A stretch of DNA of 9,574 nucleotides from Desulfocapsa sp. (GCA_030635405.1 DAOVZA010000045.1:1-9574); one strand, 5' to 3'; counted from the stretch's first letter, positions 1 to 8,313 are shown. The notes: generated by a model not told the origin, from the sequence alone. Program-made: numbers and translations.

Positions 1-1142
1 AAACTGATCTTAGTATTTCTGAACCAGACCTGAAATTTTTACTCTCTGACTTATTAAAAGCCTACGAACGAAATATTCCCGGCGGTACTGAAGGACTGTT
101 TAATAAGGTCTTATGTCTTTCACTGAAGGATGTGCCAGCAACTGTTATTCAACGCTATGCCGTTGAGGGGAAAAATCCGATTTATCTTGATCGTGATGAA
201 GTAAGAGCTCAGGGTGTTGCCCCTCTTGAGTGTGGTATTTATTCTTCAGCCGTTCTTCGGGAACATAAAGTTATACGGCATGATCCAAAACAATTTGCCC
301 TTGTTGTTAAGACATTATGGGCTATTTCTTCTAATATGGATGTGGCCAATGGTCTTTTGAAGAAAAAGGATCCTTGGAAAAGCAGTAGGAAATATCTTAC
401 AACCATGCAGGTTCCCTGTCTTCGATACAAAAAGATTGAAAAGTATTTGGCTGGTATGAGTATCAACTTGCAAGTTCAATCTCAAAAGAAAATTGACTTA
501 ATAAGAGATGCTTTGCAAAATATCCTCTGGAAACATAAGGATATCCCTCTGGAACACTTGGATTTTGTAAAGGGGATACAATGTATTGCAGATGAAAAAT
601 GGAAGAGGAATCAAAACTGGGATAAAGTCTTCTCTTTCTATGATCCCATTGATTGTGTTGTTAAAATTCGACAGGATCAATTTGGGTCTTCCGAAAAGCT
701 TGAAGTGGCCTTTCTTGTGGCCCTTGGACAGAGCTTGCTTGGTGATTATGCTAAAAGCAAAGAGATTCTTCCCATTGCCCCTGACAACACCTCTTTAGGG
801 AAAGTGTACCAGCTTTCTTTAAAGCCTGCCAGTGACAGGAAATGCTATTTTAATGAAGAGGAACTTACTCACTATCTTACACTTGCCAGAATGGTTTCCT
901 CTCCTGACGATTGCCTTAATTTTACACGTGTTGTTAATGGAAATGAGGGGTTCACTCCTCCCGGACTGCTTATGGGGTTAATTTATGCCTGGTATCTTGA
1001 TAATCGTTTTGCATCTCATATCGAATATAAAATGGCTGTTATAAAGATTGATCATTCTGATCTGATTCCTGAACAGGTACGAATGAAGGGTAGAAGGGAA
1101 AAGCTAACTGTTTTCTTTCGTGAGGTAGTTTTTAAGCACTGA
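1..1142 (+). CDS. C-terminal part of an unrecognised protein (5'-truncated by window edge)
   Basis: I do not recognise this protein. The reading frame is open from base 3 to a TGA at 1140-1142, giving 379 visible residues, and no stop separates it from the left edge, so the N-terminus lies outside the window. A GTG at 132 is only an internal valine codon and there is no need to start there. The visible part is soluble-looking, with no signal peptide or membrane segment. It has a basic middle (around residues 115-200) with several tryptophans, then a helical stretch (VALGQSLLGDYAKSK, about 239-253). A glycine/proline-rich segment follows at residues 312-323 (NGNEGFTPPGLL), leading into an aromatic-rich stretch (YAWYLDNRF). 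This last region has the look of a conserved functional motif, but I cannot tie it to a family. It converges on hrpA with 10 bp between the stop codons. Function unknown; that it is a real gene is fairly certain. Confidence 0.82.
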   Translation, partial: TDLSISEPDLKFLLSDLLKAYERNIPGGTEGLFNKVLCLSLKDVPATVIQRYAVEGKNPIYLDRDEVRAQGVAPLECGIYSSAVLREHKVIRHDPKQFALVVKTLWAISSNMDVANGLLKKKDPWKSSRKYLTTMQVPCLRYKKIEKYLAGMSINLQVQSQKKIDLIRDALQNILWKHKDIPLEHLDFVKGIQCIADEKWKRNQNWDKVFSFYDPIDCVVKIRQDQFGSSEKLEVAFLVALGQSLLGDYAKSKEILPIAPDNTSLGKVYQLSLKPASDRKCYFNEEELTHYLTLARMVSSPDDCLNFTRVVNGNEGFTPPGLLMGLIYAWYLDNRFASHIEYKMAVIKIDHSDLIPEQVRMKGRREKLTVFFREVVFKH

Positions 1143-1152
1143 TAGTTCCCTT

Positions 1153-4100
1153 TTAAACTCCAGGACATATTGATTGTACATTTTGCCACTGAAGTTTAAG
1201 TTTTTTCGCAGATACCTGCATCCCCCCTTTGAGCTCCGGTGCAAAAACAGCAACGCGAAACTCTGCAACCATCAATGAATAGAGCTTGATAGCTTCTCTG
1301 CATTCAAGCGGCAATCCTGTCAGGTCATCTGGGATTTGTTTCTGTCTGTTTATGTAGGTATCAAGTTGGCCAGCCTTGGTTTTATCCTTGGCTGGATTAG
1401 CGTGAGCACGTTCAATACGAATAATAAGTGCCTGAAAATATCGTGCACAGCCTTTAAGCTCGGCCACTGATTTTGTGACAAGAAAATCAGCTGAAAGAAT
1501 ATTTTCTAACAGGACATTATATTCTTTGTACAGCGTGTCATTGTATGAATTACTCTTTCTGACAAGCCCTGCATAGTGCTTGATGTGATCAGATACTTCC
1601 TTTCGTTTTCTCAATATCAGAAACATTTCATCACAAATTTCCTGTCCCTTCCGGTAGAGGCCAATCTGCTGAACTTTTTTTACTTCTGCCTCATAAATGT
1701 TTTTTTCTGGGATTGTTGTCAGTTTTTCTGTGAAAAGTGACCGCATTATGAATAGAACTAAAGAATCGTTAGCCTTTGTTCTATTGCCAAACTTTGATAT
1801 AAGCCACTGTGAAGACGGAGCAGAAAGTGCAGTATGACAATACTTTTTTAGCCCTTTGAAATGGTCTTTGAAGTGGAGCTGGTACAGATACAAACTCCCG
1901 ATGATGTTGAGTTTCGATGCTTTTTTTAAATCAGACTCAAAGCTTATGGTTACTCCACCACGATTTTTTTCCACATGAAGAACCGGGTAGAGGTAGCCGG
2001 CAATTTCATTTCCATTTGTAAAGAGTGGTATTCTTCTTTCGAGCCCCTCAAAATCCCAGCCTTGAAAGAGTCTGTTCTCCCATTTGGTAACTTTGCTCAC
2101 TACTTTTTTGTCAGGAGTGATTTTAGATTGCGTTCCGGAGATGATGTTTTGAGAAAGTTTATGTAACACTCTCCCTGTAGCGACTGTCCTGCCACTGGCA
2201 TCATACAAAAGATATCTCATGGTAAGATGTGGAGGTAGGTTCTCAGGCCAATCAGAACGGCCAACTTTTAACCTGCACATTTTAAATATCCCAAGCTCAA
2301 GCGCATGATACAGTGAGCCCTTGTAATGAACGCTATCGTCAAGTAGCAGATCAACTGTGTTCCCAATCGGGATAAGATGTTTACGTAATCTTTTGGGAAG
2401 ACCTTTTAGAAGAAATGTTACCTTTTCACGTATAAGACCGGGTACAAGCCATTCAAAACTGGGTTCTGAGAAATTTTCAACAATATCCATCGGGATACGT
2501 GCAGTTACGCCATCATCTTCTTCACCAGGGGAAAGATTGTAGGTGAGACGGAGTTTGTAAGATCCTATGTGAAGATATTTGGGGAAGTCCTGTAGTTCTC
2601 TATCCTCAGGTTTGCGGGACAGGATATCTTCTTCAGTCATATTGAGAAAACTTTGATCATCCTTCCCAGATAAGAAGCGATTTAAGGTGAATCTGTCATA
2701 AACACTTTGAGGAAGTCTGTTTTTGTAAAAAAGAAGAAGAGTTGTATCATCTACAAGTAAATCTCGTTTTCTGAGACGTTCTTCAGTATCTTGCCATTTT
2801 TTCAGAATAGTAAGATTATGTTTTAGAAATGAATAATTGCCATGGATTTCATTTTCCAAAAGAGCCTGCTGTATAAAAATTTCTCTAGCTTCTTCTTTGT
2901 TCTGTTGACCTGTTCTTCCGAAATTAACTACTGTATCGGCAGAAAGAATAAGACCAAAGAGAGTGATCCTTTCATCGGCTACCACCTGTCCGCTTTTTTT
3001 CTGCCAGCGAGGGTTTGACCATGATCTTCGACTGAGATGATTGGATGAATTAATAAGCCACTCAACTTCAACATTTGCAACGGTGAGCGCATAGAGGCGA
3101 TTGGTCTCAAGGAACGTTGCCCCAATAAGCCATTTGCCTGAATTGTGAAATTGGTGAGATCCAGGGAACACCATGAACTCTTTACCACCAGCGCCATGGT
3201 AGAGTTTCTTTTCTTTTTCTTTTTTCAAACCAATGTTACGCAAGAAACCGGTACAGAGACTCTGGTGCAGAGCGGGGTATGAGGCTGGTTCTTTGTTGTC
3301 AGTAAAACCTTTTTCACGCTCAAGAATTCTACTTAATTGTTCGTGGAGGTCTAACCATTCACGCATGCGTTGAAATGAGAGGTAGTTACTTTTACAGAAT
3401 TTCTTTAATTTCCCCCAGGAAAAGCCTTTGTCATTTCCATCATGAAAGAGATTCCAAATGTTCAATAAACTTAAGAAATCTGAATGTTTATGTGCAAATT
3501 TCTTATGGGCTGTATCTGCAAGATGTTCTTTGTCAGCAGGTCGAACCCTTGGATCCTGAATGGCAAGCGCCGGGGCAATGATTTTTATCTCTTTTACACA
3601 GTTGTTATCTCTGGCAGCTATTAAAATACGTGAAATTGGTGGATCTATGGGAAGCCTTGCCATCAATTGACCTACCTTATTCAATTGATTGTTTGGTTTT
3701 AGTGCTCCAAGTTCCTTTAGAAGATTGTAGCCGTCTCTGATTGCTCCCGGGTGAGGTGGTTCAATAAAGGGGAAATCAATAGGTGAACCAAGATCCATGC
3801 TGATCATTTGTAGAATGACATCTGCAAGATTGGATCGTTTGATTTCAGGAAGCATATATTGATCTCTATCAAGATAATCTTCTTCAGAATAGAGTCTTAT
3901 GCAGATACCAGGTCCTATTCGCCCACAGCGTCCTTTGCGTTGATCAGCATTTGCTTTTGATACTCTGGTGATGGGTAAACTTGTGGTTCTTGCCCGGACG
4001 TTATATTGGGATATCCTGGCAAGGCCAGAATCTACAACATAGCGAATTCCAGGGACTGTTATGGATGTTTCAGCAACGTTGGTGGCAACAATAATTTTTG

Positions 4101-4926
4101 TAAGGTGGGATGGTTTGAATATTCGTTTTTGATCGGCAGCAGCAAGTCTTCCAAACATTGGCAGAACCAGAGTGTCTGGAAGTTGACCTGAAAGAAGATC
4201 GCAACATTCACGGATGTCCTTTTCTGTTGGCAGAAAAATGAGTGTATCTTCTGGAATTTCAAACTTGTGTAGTTCTTTAATCACCTGAACACAGTGTTCT
4301 ACGTATGAAATATCATCTTTAGCGTTAGGTTCGTTGCTGCTGTCAATATTGTCATAACGTACTTCAACAGGATAGCTTCGTCCCTCAACCTCAAGAATCG
4401 GTGCGTTATTAAAATGTTTAGAGAAAATTTTTGTGTCAATGGTGGCAGATGTGATGATAAGCTTTAAATCAGGTCGCTTTGGAAGAAGATTTTTCAGGTA
4501 ACCTAAAAGAAAATCTATGTTCAGGCTTCGCTCATGTGCTTCATCGATGATGATAACGCCATATTTTCGCAAGAGGGGGTCTTTTCTTGTTTCCGCAAGA
4601 AGCACACCGTCGGTCATGAATTTTATTCTGGTATCCTTCGTTGTTTTATCATTGAACCTGATTTTATAACCGACAAGATTTTTTAAAGGTCCAAGTTCAA
4701 CAGCCACGCGTGACGATACAGAAGTCGCTGCAATTCGTCTTGGTTGGGTGCATCCAATGTGCAAAGACTCTGCATGGAAATGCTCAAGGCAAAATTTGGG
4801 AAGTTGTGTGGTCTTTCCTGATCCCGTTTCTCCAGATACTATGATGACCTGATGAATAGGTAACAATTCGAGGAATTGCTCCCTGTAGGATACAATTGGT
4901 AATTCTGCTGGATAGTTGAGTTTCAT
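1153..4926 (-). CDS. hrpA: ATP-dependent RNA helicase HrpA (DEAH box)
   Basis: This is a cytoplasmic DEAH/RHA-type superfamily 2 RNA helicase. In E. coli, HrpA unwinds RNA 3'-5' and has been linked to mRNA processing and rescue of collided ribosomes. From the ATG it has 1257 residues, close to the E. coli length of about 1300. Visible motifs in order: Walker A GETGSGKT (32-39), motif Ia TQPRR (60-64), DEAH (128-131), SAT (160-162), motif IV LIFLP (229-233), motif V ATNVAETSITVPG (281-293) and motif VI QRKGRCGR (329-336). A helicase-associated (HA2) region follows at about 400-540. Then comes an OB-fold segment at about 555-680 containing HLSRRSWSNPRW, typical of HrpA. The long C-terminal HrpA-specific region (DUF3418-like) runs from about 690 to the end. 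I chose ATG 4926 over an in-frame GTG at 4983. The GTG has no ribosome binding site and lies upstream of the predicted transcription start, while the ATG has AAGGG 11 nt upstream. All catalytic motifs look intact. Confidence 0.95.
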   Translation of the reverse strand: MKLNYPAELPIVSYREQFLELLPIHQVIIVSGETGSGKTTQLPKFCLEHFHAESLHIGCTQPRRIAATSVSSRVAVELGPLKNLVGYKIRFNDKTTKDTRIKFMTDGVLLAETRKDPLLRKYGVIIIDEAHERSLNIDFLLGYLKNLLPKRPDLKLIITSATIDTKIFSKHFNNAPILEVEGRSYPVEVRYDNIDSSNEPNAKDDISYVEHCVQVIKELHKFEIPEDTLIFLPTEKDIRECCDLLSGQLPDTLVLPMFGRLAAADQKRIFKPSHLTKIIVATNVAETSITVPGIRYVVDSGLARISQYNVRARTTSLPITRVSKANADQRKGRCGRIGPGICIRLYSEEDYLDRDQYMLPEIKRSNLADVILQMISMDLGSPIDFPFIEPPHPGAIRDGYNLLKELGALKPNNQLNKVGQLMARLPIDPPISRILIAARDNNCVKEIKIIAPALAIQDPRVRPADKEHLADTAHKKFAHKHSDFLSLLNIWNLFHDGNDKGFSWGKLKKFCKSNYLSFQRMREWLDLHEQLSRILEREKGFTDNKEPASYPALHQSLCTGFLRNIGLKKEKEKKLYHGAGGKEFMVFPGSHQFHNSGKWLIGATFLETNRLYALTVANVEVEWLINSSNHLSRRSWSNPRWQKKSGQVVADERITLFGLILSADTVVNFGRTGQQNKEEAREIFIQQALLENEIHGNYSFLKHNLTILKKWQDTEERLRKRDLLVDDTTLLLFYKNRLPQSVYDRFTLNRFLSGKDDQSFLNMTEEDILSRKPEDRELQDFPKYLHIGSYKLRLTYNLSPGEEDDGVTARIPMDIVENFSEPSFEWLVPGLIREKVTFLLKGLPKRLRKHLIPIGNTVDLLLDDSVHYKGSLYHALELGIFKMCRLKVGRSDWPENLPPHLTMRYLLYDASGRTVATGRVLHKLSQNIISGTQSKITPDKKVVSKVTKWENRLFQGWDFEGLERRIPLFTNGNEIAGYLYPVLHVEKNRGGVTISFESDLKKASKLNIIGSLYLYQLHFKDHFKGLKKYCHTALSAPSSQWLISKFGNRTKANDSLVLFIMRSLFTEKLTTIPEKNIYEAEVKKVQQIGLYRKGQEICDEMFLILRKRKEVSDHIKHYAGLVRKSNSYNDTLYKEYNVLLENILSADFLVTKSVAELKGCARYFQALIIRIERAHANPAKDKTKAGQLDTYINRQKQIPDDLTGLPLECREAIKLYSLMVAEFRVAVFAPELKGGMQVSAKKLKLQWQNVQSICPGV

Positions 4927-4954
4927 AGTAGACGATGCCCTTAAACAAGAAATA

Positions 4955-4963
4955 TGGTATAAA
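4955..4963 (+). promoter_or_regulatory. Predicted extended -10 promoter element for priA
   Basis: TGG followed by TATAAA matches an extended -10 (TGnTATAAT) with one mismatch in the hexamer. No good -35 is seen at 16-18 nt spacing, which fits extended -10 promoters. Transcription would start near 4970, giving a leader of about 54 nt before priA. The site overlaps the space that polymerase would cover on the opposing hrpA promoter. Confidence 0.4.
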
Positions 4964-4974
4964 TTTGCTGCTAT

Positions 4975-5003
4975 TTTGTACACGGGAATAATTAATATGT
5001 CAT
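4975..5003 (-). promoter_or_regulatory. Predicted sigma70-type promoter for hrpA
   Basis: Read on the minus strand there is ATGACA (4998-5003; five of six match TTGACA), exactly 17 nt of spacer, then TACAAA (4975-4980; four of six match TATAAT). Transcription would begin near 4968, leaving a leader of roughly 40 nt before the hrpA ATG. The in-frame GTG at 4983 would fall upstream of that start, which supports the ATG at 4926. Prediction by eye only. Confidence 0.5.
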
Positions 5004-5005
5004 TG

Positions 5006-5013
5006 AAAAAGGA
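5006..5013 (+). promoter_or_regulatory. Ribosome binding site of priA
   Basis: AAAAAGGA lies 10 nt before ATG 5024 and 7 nt before an in-frame TTG at 5021. Either codon could be used and the choice changes the protein by one residue. I prefer the ATG because of its codon strength, although the spacing slightly favours the TTG. Confidence 0.6.
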
Positions 5014-5023
5014 AAACTGATTG

Positions 5024-7531
5024 ATGAACAGAATTGAGGTGGCTGTTGCTGCCCCTTTGTTTCAGACCTTGACCTACTCTTTTGATTCTGGAGTTGAGGG
5101 TGATCCCATTGGGAGAAGAGTGCTGGTTCGCCTGGGGCGGCAAAAGGTTACCGGGTATGTGTTAGGTTTGCTTCCCGATGAAAAGGTTAGTTACAAAATC
5201 CTGCCGGTTCTTCGATTTCTGGATGATAAAGAAAATGCCTTGTTCCCTGGTAATTTAGTTCCTTTTTTCAGGTGGATTGCTGATTACTATCATTTCCCAA
5301 TTGGTGAAGTGGTAAAAACGGCTCTTCCTGGAGGCCTGACTCTGCGTAATAGAAAAGTGTTGAAATGTTTTGATGACTGTGATGATAAAAACATAACATG
5401 GCCTGTTTCAGATATTGACGAACCTGAATGGTTTTCCTCTGTGCTTCAACAGAGAGAATTAAGCCCAGCCGCCACTAAAAAGATTCTAGCAGATAAGCAA
5501 TATGTAAAGGCAATTAAAGAATTAGAAAAGAAAGAAATTATTTATCTGGATGAAGTTCTGGATAAAGCAAAAACAAGTGAGAAAAAGGAACTCTGTTATC
5601 GCAAGATAACAACACTTGAGTTCCCTGAAATAAAGCAAGATGCTTCCGAAAAGGAGATGTTTAAAGAAGCTGCTCAACAGGAGTACGACGGTAACACCTT
5701 AAGTGTGCCAATGCTACGTTCTTTATCCTATCTGTCTATGCTTTCAAAAGAAAACGGTCAAGACGCCGTGGCTGCAAAGGATATTCGTAAGCTCTACAGC
5801 GGCGCATCAAAGGCTCTTGTTAAACTTCAGGAAATTGGTTTTGTCAGTTCTGATTATAAAAGAATTTACAGAAATCCTTTTGGGGAAATACTTACCCATT
5901 TCCCTAAACCTGAGATTTTAAGTGAAGAGCAGGAACAAGTTCTTTCAAAAATAATTCCTGCACTTCAGGAAAAGAGTTTTACCCCATTTTTACTTCATGG
6001 TGTTACCGGATGCGGTAAAACAGAAGTGTATTTAAGGGCGGCAGAAAAAACATTGGATCTTGGACGTGATGTTCTGGTGTTGGTTCCTGAAATTGCTCTT
6101 GCCACACAACTTGAAGCACATTTTGTTTCAAGGTTTGGTGATAAGGTTGTTCTGCTTCACTCAGGACTTAGCCCCGGAGAACGTTTTGACCAGTGGAGTC
6201 TTGCTGCAAGTGGAAAAGCAAGAATTGTGATTGGAGCACGTTCTGCGGTGTTTGCGCCTCTTGATAATCCAGGGCTAATTGTGGTGGATGAAGAGCACGA
6301 TAGCGCCTACAAGCAGGAAGATGGTCTCAGATATCATGGTCGTGATCTTGCAATTCTCAGGGCTCGTTACAATGACGCTGTTGTAATCCTTGGTTCAGGA
6401 ACTCCTACTATTACAAGTTTTGCAAATTCTCAAAATGGGAAATTCACACTGCTTACCATGGCAAAGCGTGTTGAGAACAGACCGTTACCGTCAGTAAAAA
6501 TAGTTGATCTTCGAGATAAAAAAGCAAAAAATTATCAGGAAGCCATAGGGAAAAAGCTGCATAAAGAAATTGAGCTGAATCTTGAACAGAAAAAACAGTC
6601 TATCCTTCTCCTGAATCGTAGGGGGTTTTCTTCTGTATACCTCTGTAATGATTGCGGAGAACCTGTAAAGTGTACTCATTGTCATGTATCTTTGACTTAC
6701 CATAAGAGAAAAGCACAACTCATCTGTCACTATTGCGGCTATACGCTTAGGGAAAATGTTATCTGTAGTGAATGCAATTCAACAGATCTTACTCCTGTTG
6801 GATATGGTACGGAACGGATTGAAATGGAGATTAAGGAAAACTTTCCTGATGCTCGAGTTGCCCGTATAGATTCGGATACATCTTCTGACAGAAAAAAGTT
6901 TCTGGCATTGTTAAGAAAAATGCATCAAAGGGAAATTGACATTCTCATAGGAACACAGATGATTGCAAAGGGGCATGATTTCCCCCATGTAACATTAGTG
7001 GGAGTAATATGGGCTGATGGCGGGCTCAATATGCCCGATTACCGGGGTGCTGAGCGAACTTATCAGTTGTTGGCGCAGGTAACCGGAAGAGCAGGAAGAG
7101 GAGAAAGTCCAGGCAGGGTAATCGTGCAGACTCTAAGACCTGAGCATTACGCCATTCAATTGGCTCAGGCTCATGCATACGATCAGTTGTACAAGAAGGA
7201 AATGAAGATCAGGGAAAACCCCATGTTTCCACCGTATCTTCGAATGATCAATCTTAAAATCTCAGGAAGCAAGGAAGCGCAGGTACAGGCAGTAGCAACA
7301 CAGGTTGCTGCTATTTGTCGTTCTGGTAATTTTAAAGGATTGGAAATTTTAGGGCCTGCCCCGTCACCAATAGACAGGATTCGTGATCGGTATCGCTGGC
7401 AAATATTGTTGAAATGTCAGGACGCTTCTTTTCTACACGCAGCATGCCAGAGTGTTCTTGGTAAACACTCTAGCTTGGCAAAAGGTGATATCAGGATAGC
7501 TGTGGATGTTGATCCTGAGTCTATGATGTGA
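5024..7531 (+). CDS. priA: Primosomal protein N' (replication restart helicase PriA)
   Basis: PriA recognises abandoned replication forks and D-loops, unwinds 3'-5' using ATP, and starts reloading of the replicative helicase. The protein has 835 residues. The N-terminal 3'-DNA-binding domain is at about 1-105 (EVAVAAPLFQTLTYSF near the start). The helicase core has Walker A GVTGCGKT (326-333), DEEH (422-425) followed by the PriA-type loop SAYKQEDGLRYHGRDLA, and GSGTPT as motif III. Eight cysteines in four pairs (C541/C544, C550/C553, C568/C571, C581/C584) make the two-zinc cluster inserted in the core. GTQMIAKG (643-650) and TGRAGR (687-692) form motifs V and VI. The C-terminal domain follows, with LGPAPSPI. 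It is about 100 residues longer than E. coli PriA (732), nearly all between the DNA-binding domain and Walker A, but close to B. subtilis PriA (about 805). It is transcribed divergently from hrpA and no key residue appears lost. Confidence 0.97.
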   Translation: MNRIEVAVAAPLFQTLTYSFDSGVEGDPIGRRVLVRLGRQKVTGYVLGLLPDEKVSYKILPVLRFLDDKENALFPGNLVPFFRWIADYYHFPIGEVVKTALPGGLTLRNRKVLKCFDDCDDKNITWPVSDIDEPEWFSSVLQQRELSPAATKKILADKQYVKAIKELEKKEIIYLDEVLDKAKTSEKKELCYRKITTLEFPEIKQDASEKEMFKEAAQQEYDGNTLSVPMLRSLSYLSMLSKENGQDAVAAKDIRKLYSGASKALVKLQEIGFVSSDYKRIYRNPFGEILTHFPKPEILSEEQEQVLSKIIPALQEKSFTPFLLHGVTGCGKTEVYLRAAEKTLDLGRDVLVLVPEIALATQLEAHFVSRFGDKVVLLHSGLSPGERFDQWSLAASGKARIVIGARSAVFAPLDNPGLIVVDEEHDSAYKQEDGLRYHGRDLAILRARYNDAVVILGSGTPTITSFANSQNGKFTLLTMAKRVENRPLPSVKIVDLRDKKAKNYQEAIGKKLHKEIELNLEQKKQSILLLNRRGFSSVYLCNDCGEPVKCTHCHVSLTYHKRKAQLICHYCGYTLRENVICSECNSTDLTPVGYGTERIEMEIKENFPDARVARIDSDTSSDRKKFLALLRKMHQREIDILIGTQMIAKGHDFPHVTLVGVIWADGGLNMPDYRGAERTYQLLAQVTGRAGRGESPGRVIVQTLRPEHYAIQLAQAHAYDQLYKKEMKIRENPMFPPYLRMINLKISGSKEAQVQAVATQVAAICRSGNFKGLEILGPAPSPIDRIRDRYRWQILLKCQDASFLHAACQSVLGKHSSLAKGDIRIAVDVDPESMM

Positions 7532-7550
7532 GTGTGTTGTAAGATCGCGT

Positions 7551-8231
7551 TTAAACAAACAATCGTTTTAAAGAATCAAGATCCTCATCAACTTCCATAA
7601 CAAGAATCTGGGCCAGGGCGTTTAATGTCACAATGGCATTCTTGTCCGCATCCATCTCAGATGTCATGTTAATTCGTTTTAAAATACCCTCGTTAACTTC
7701 CTGCACTTCACTATAATGTTTCTGAATAAGATGCATGAAGAAGTCACAATTTTCACCATTCTGGTGAGAGAAGTACTGGCGAAGAAGATACGCTGAAACA
7801 GAGCGATACATGGACTCTTCAACGGTTGCAAAGGGAAGGTGAAAGCATGCCATGGGTTTTAGGATAGACATGGAAGGACAACCGCTGGTAGCCATGATAA
7901 TACCCATGATGGAGGCAAGTCCTTCCTGAACCGTTGTCTCTTTACTGCATGTTCGTGCTGCTGAAATACAAGAGACCGTACATGCTTTGTGTGAAGCGGT
8001 ATCCTTAAAAGCAAAAACAAGCTCTGCAATATTGGCCGCGATTGGGCAGAAATTATTTGTTGCCAGGTCAAGCTTACAACATTCACATCGGGAAATCCCA
8101 AGAAGAGCCCAATCTGGTGGAGTATTGTTGGATGATTTGTATTCGAGAGTTTCCGAATCAAGTTCAATCAAGAAACGTTTTTTACTGTTATCGGGAAAGT
8201 CAAAACAGTAGTTAAATGTCGTGTCTGCCAT
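7551..8231 (-). CDS. Cysteine-rich conserved hypothetical protein
   Basis: This 226-residue protein has no assignable function. The N-terminus (FNYCFDFPDNSKKRFLIELD) looks like beta strands with an acidic turn. A cysteine cluster follows at C49, C51, C52 and C62 (CECCKLD...FCPIA), which could bind a metal such as zinc or an iron-sulfur centre. Further cysteines are at 9, 84, 88, 95, 118, 129 and 162, making eleven in all. A segment at about 109-134 contains MGIIMATSGCP and FHLPF and looks strongly conserved. The C-terminal half is predicted to be helical. From memory it resembles a family of hypothetical proteins in Desulfobacterota (possibly DUF6901), which I could not verify. There is no signal peptide or clear membrane segment. 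The ATG at 8231 fits the domain start, but the bases just upstream (ATCACTCC) contain no Shine-Dalgarno sequence. It lies downstream of the HDOD–GGDEF gene on the same strand (82 bp gap) and converges on priA. Confidence 0.82.
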   Translation of the reverse strand: MADTTFNYCFDFPDNSKKRFLIELDSETLEYKSSNNTPPDWALLGISRCECCKLDLATNNFCPIAANIAELVFAFKDTASHKACTVSCISAARTCSKETTVQEGLASIMGIIMATSGCPSMSILKPMACFHLPFATVEESMYRSVSAYLLRQYFSHQNGENCDFFMHLIQKHYSEVQEVNEGILKRINMTSEMDADKNAIVTLNALAQILVMEVDEDLDSLKRLFV

Positions 8232-8313
8232 GGAGTGATATTTATGTATTAAGTAATGGTTATATAGATGTCTTGAAAAGTAAGTCCTTCACTACAATCT
8301 AATTTAGCACAGA

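Noticed and set aside
132..1142. Complete gene starting at GTG 132
   Set aside because: The frame is open to the window edge with protein-like sequence upstream and no ribosome binding site before the GTG, so it is an internal codon.
7549..7556. Perfect 8-bp palindrome GTTTAAAC at the priA convergence point
   Set aside because: It is too short and AT-rich to be a terminator and includes the stop codon of the minus-strand gene. Chance is the likeliest explanation.
7859..8167. A 102-residue minus-strand frame inside the cysteine-rich gene
   Set aside because: It lies wholly inside a better-supported gene in another frame, with no ribosome binding site or recognisable domain.
8232..8313. Promoter for the cysteine-rich gene (a TATAAC hexamer on the minus strand)
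   Set aside because: There is no -35 match at suitable spacing and no extended -10. Hexamers like this are common in AT-rich intergenic DNA.
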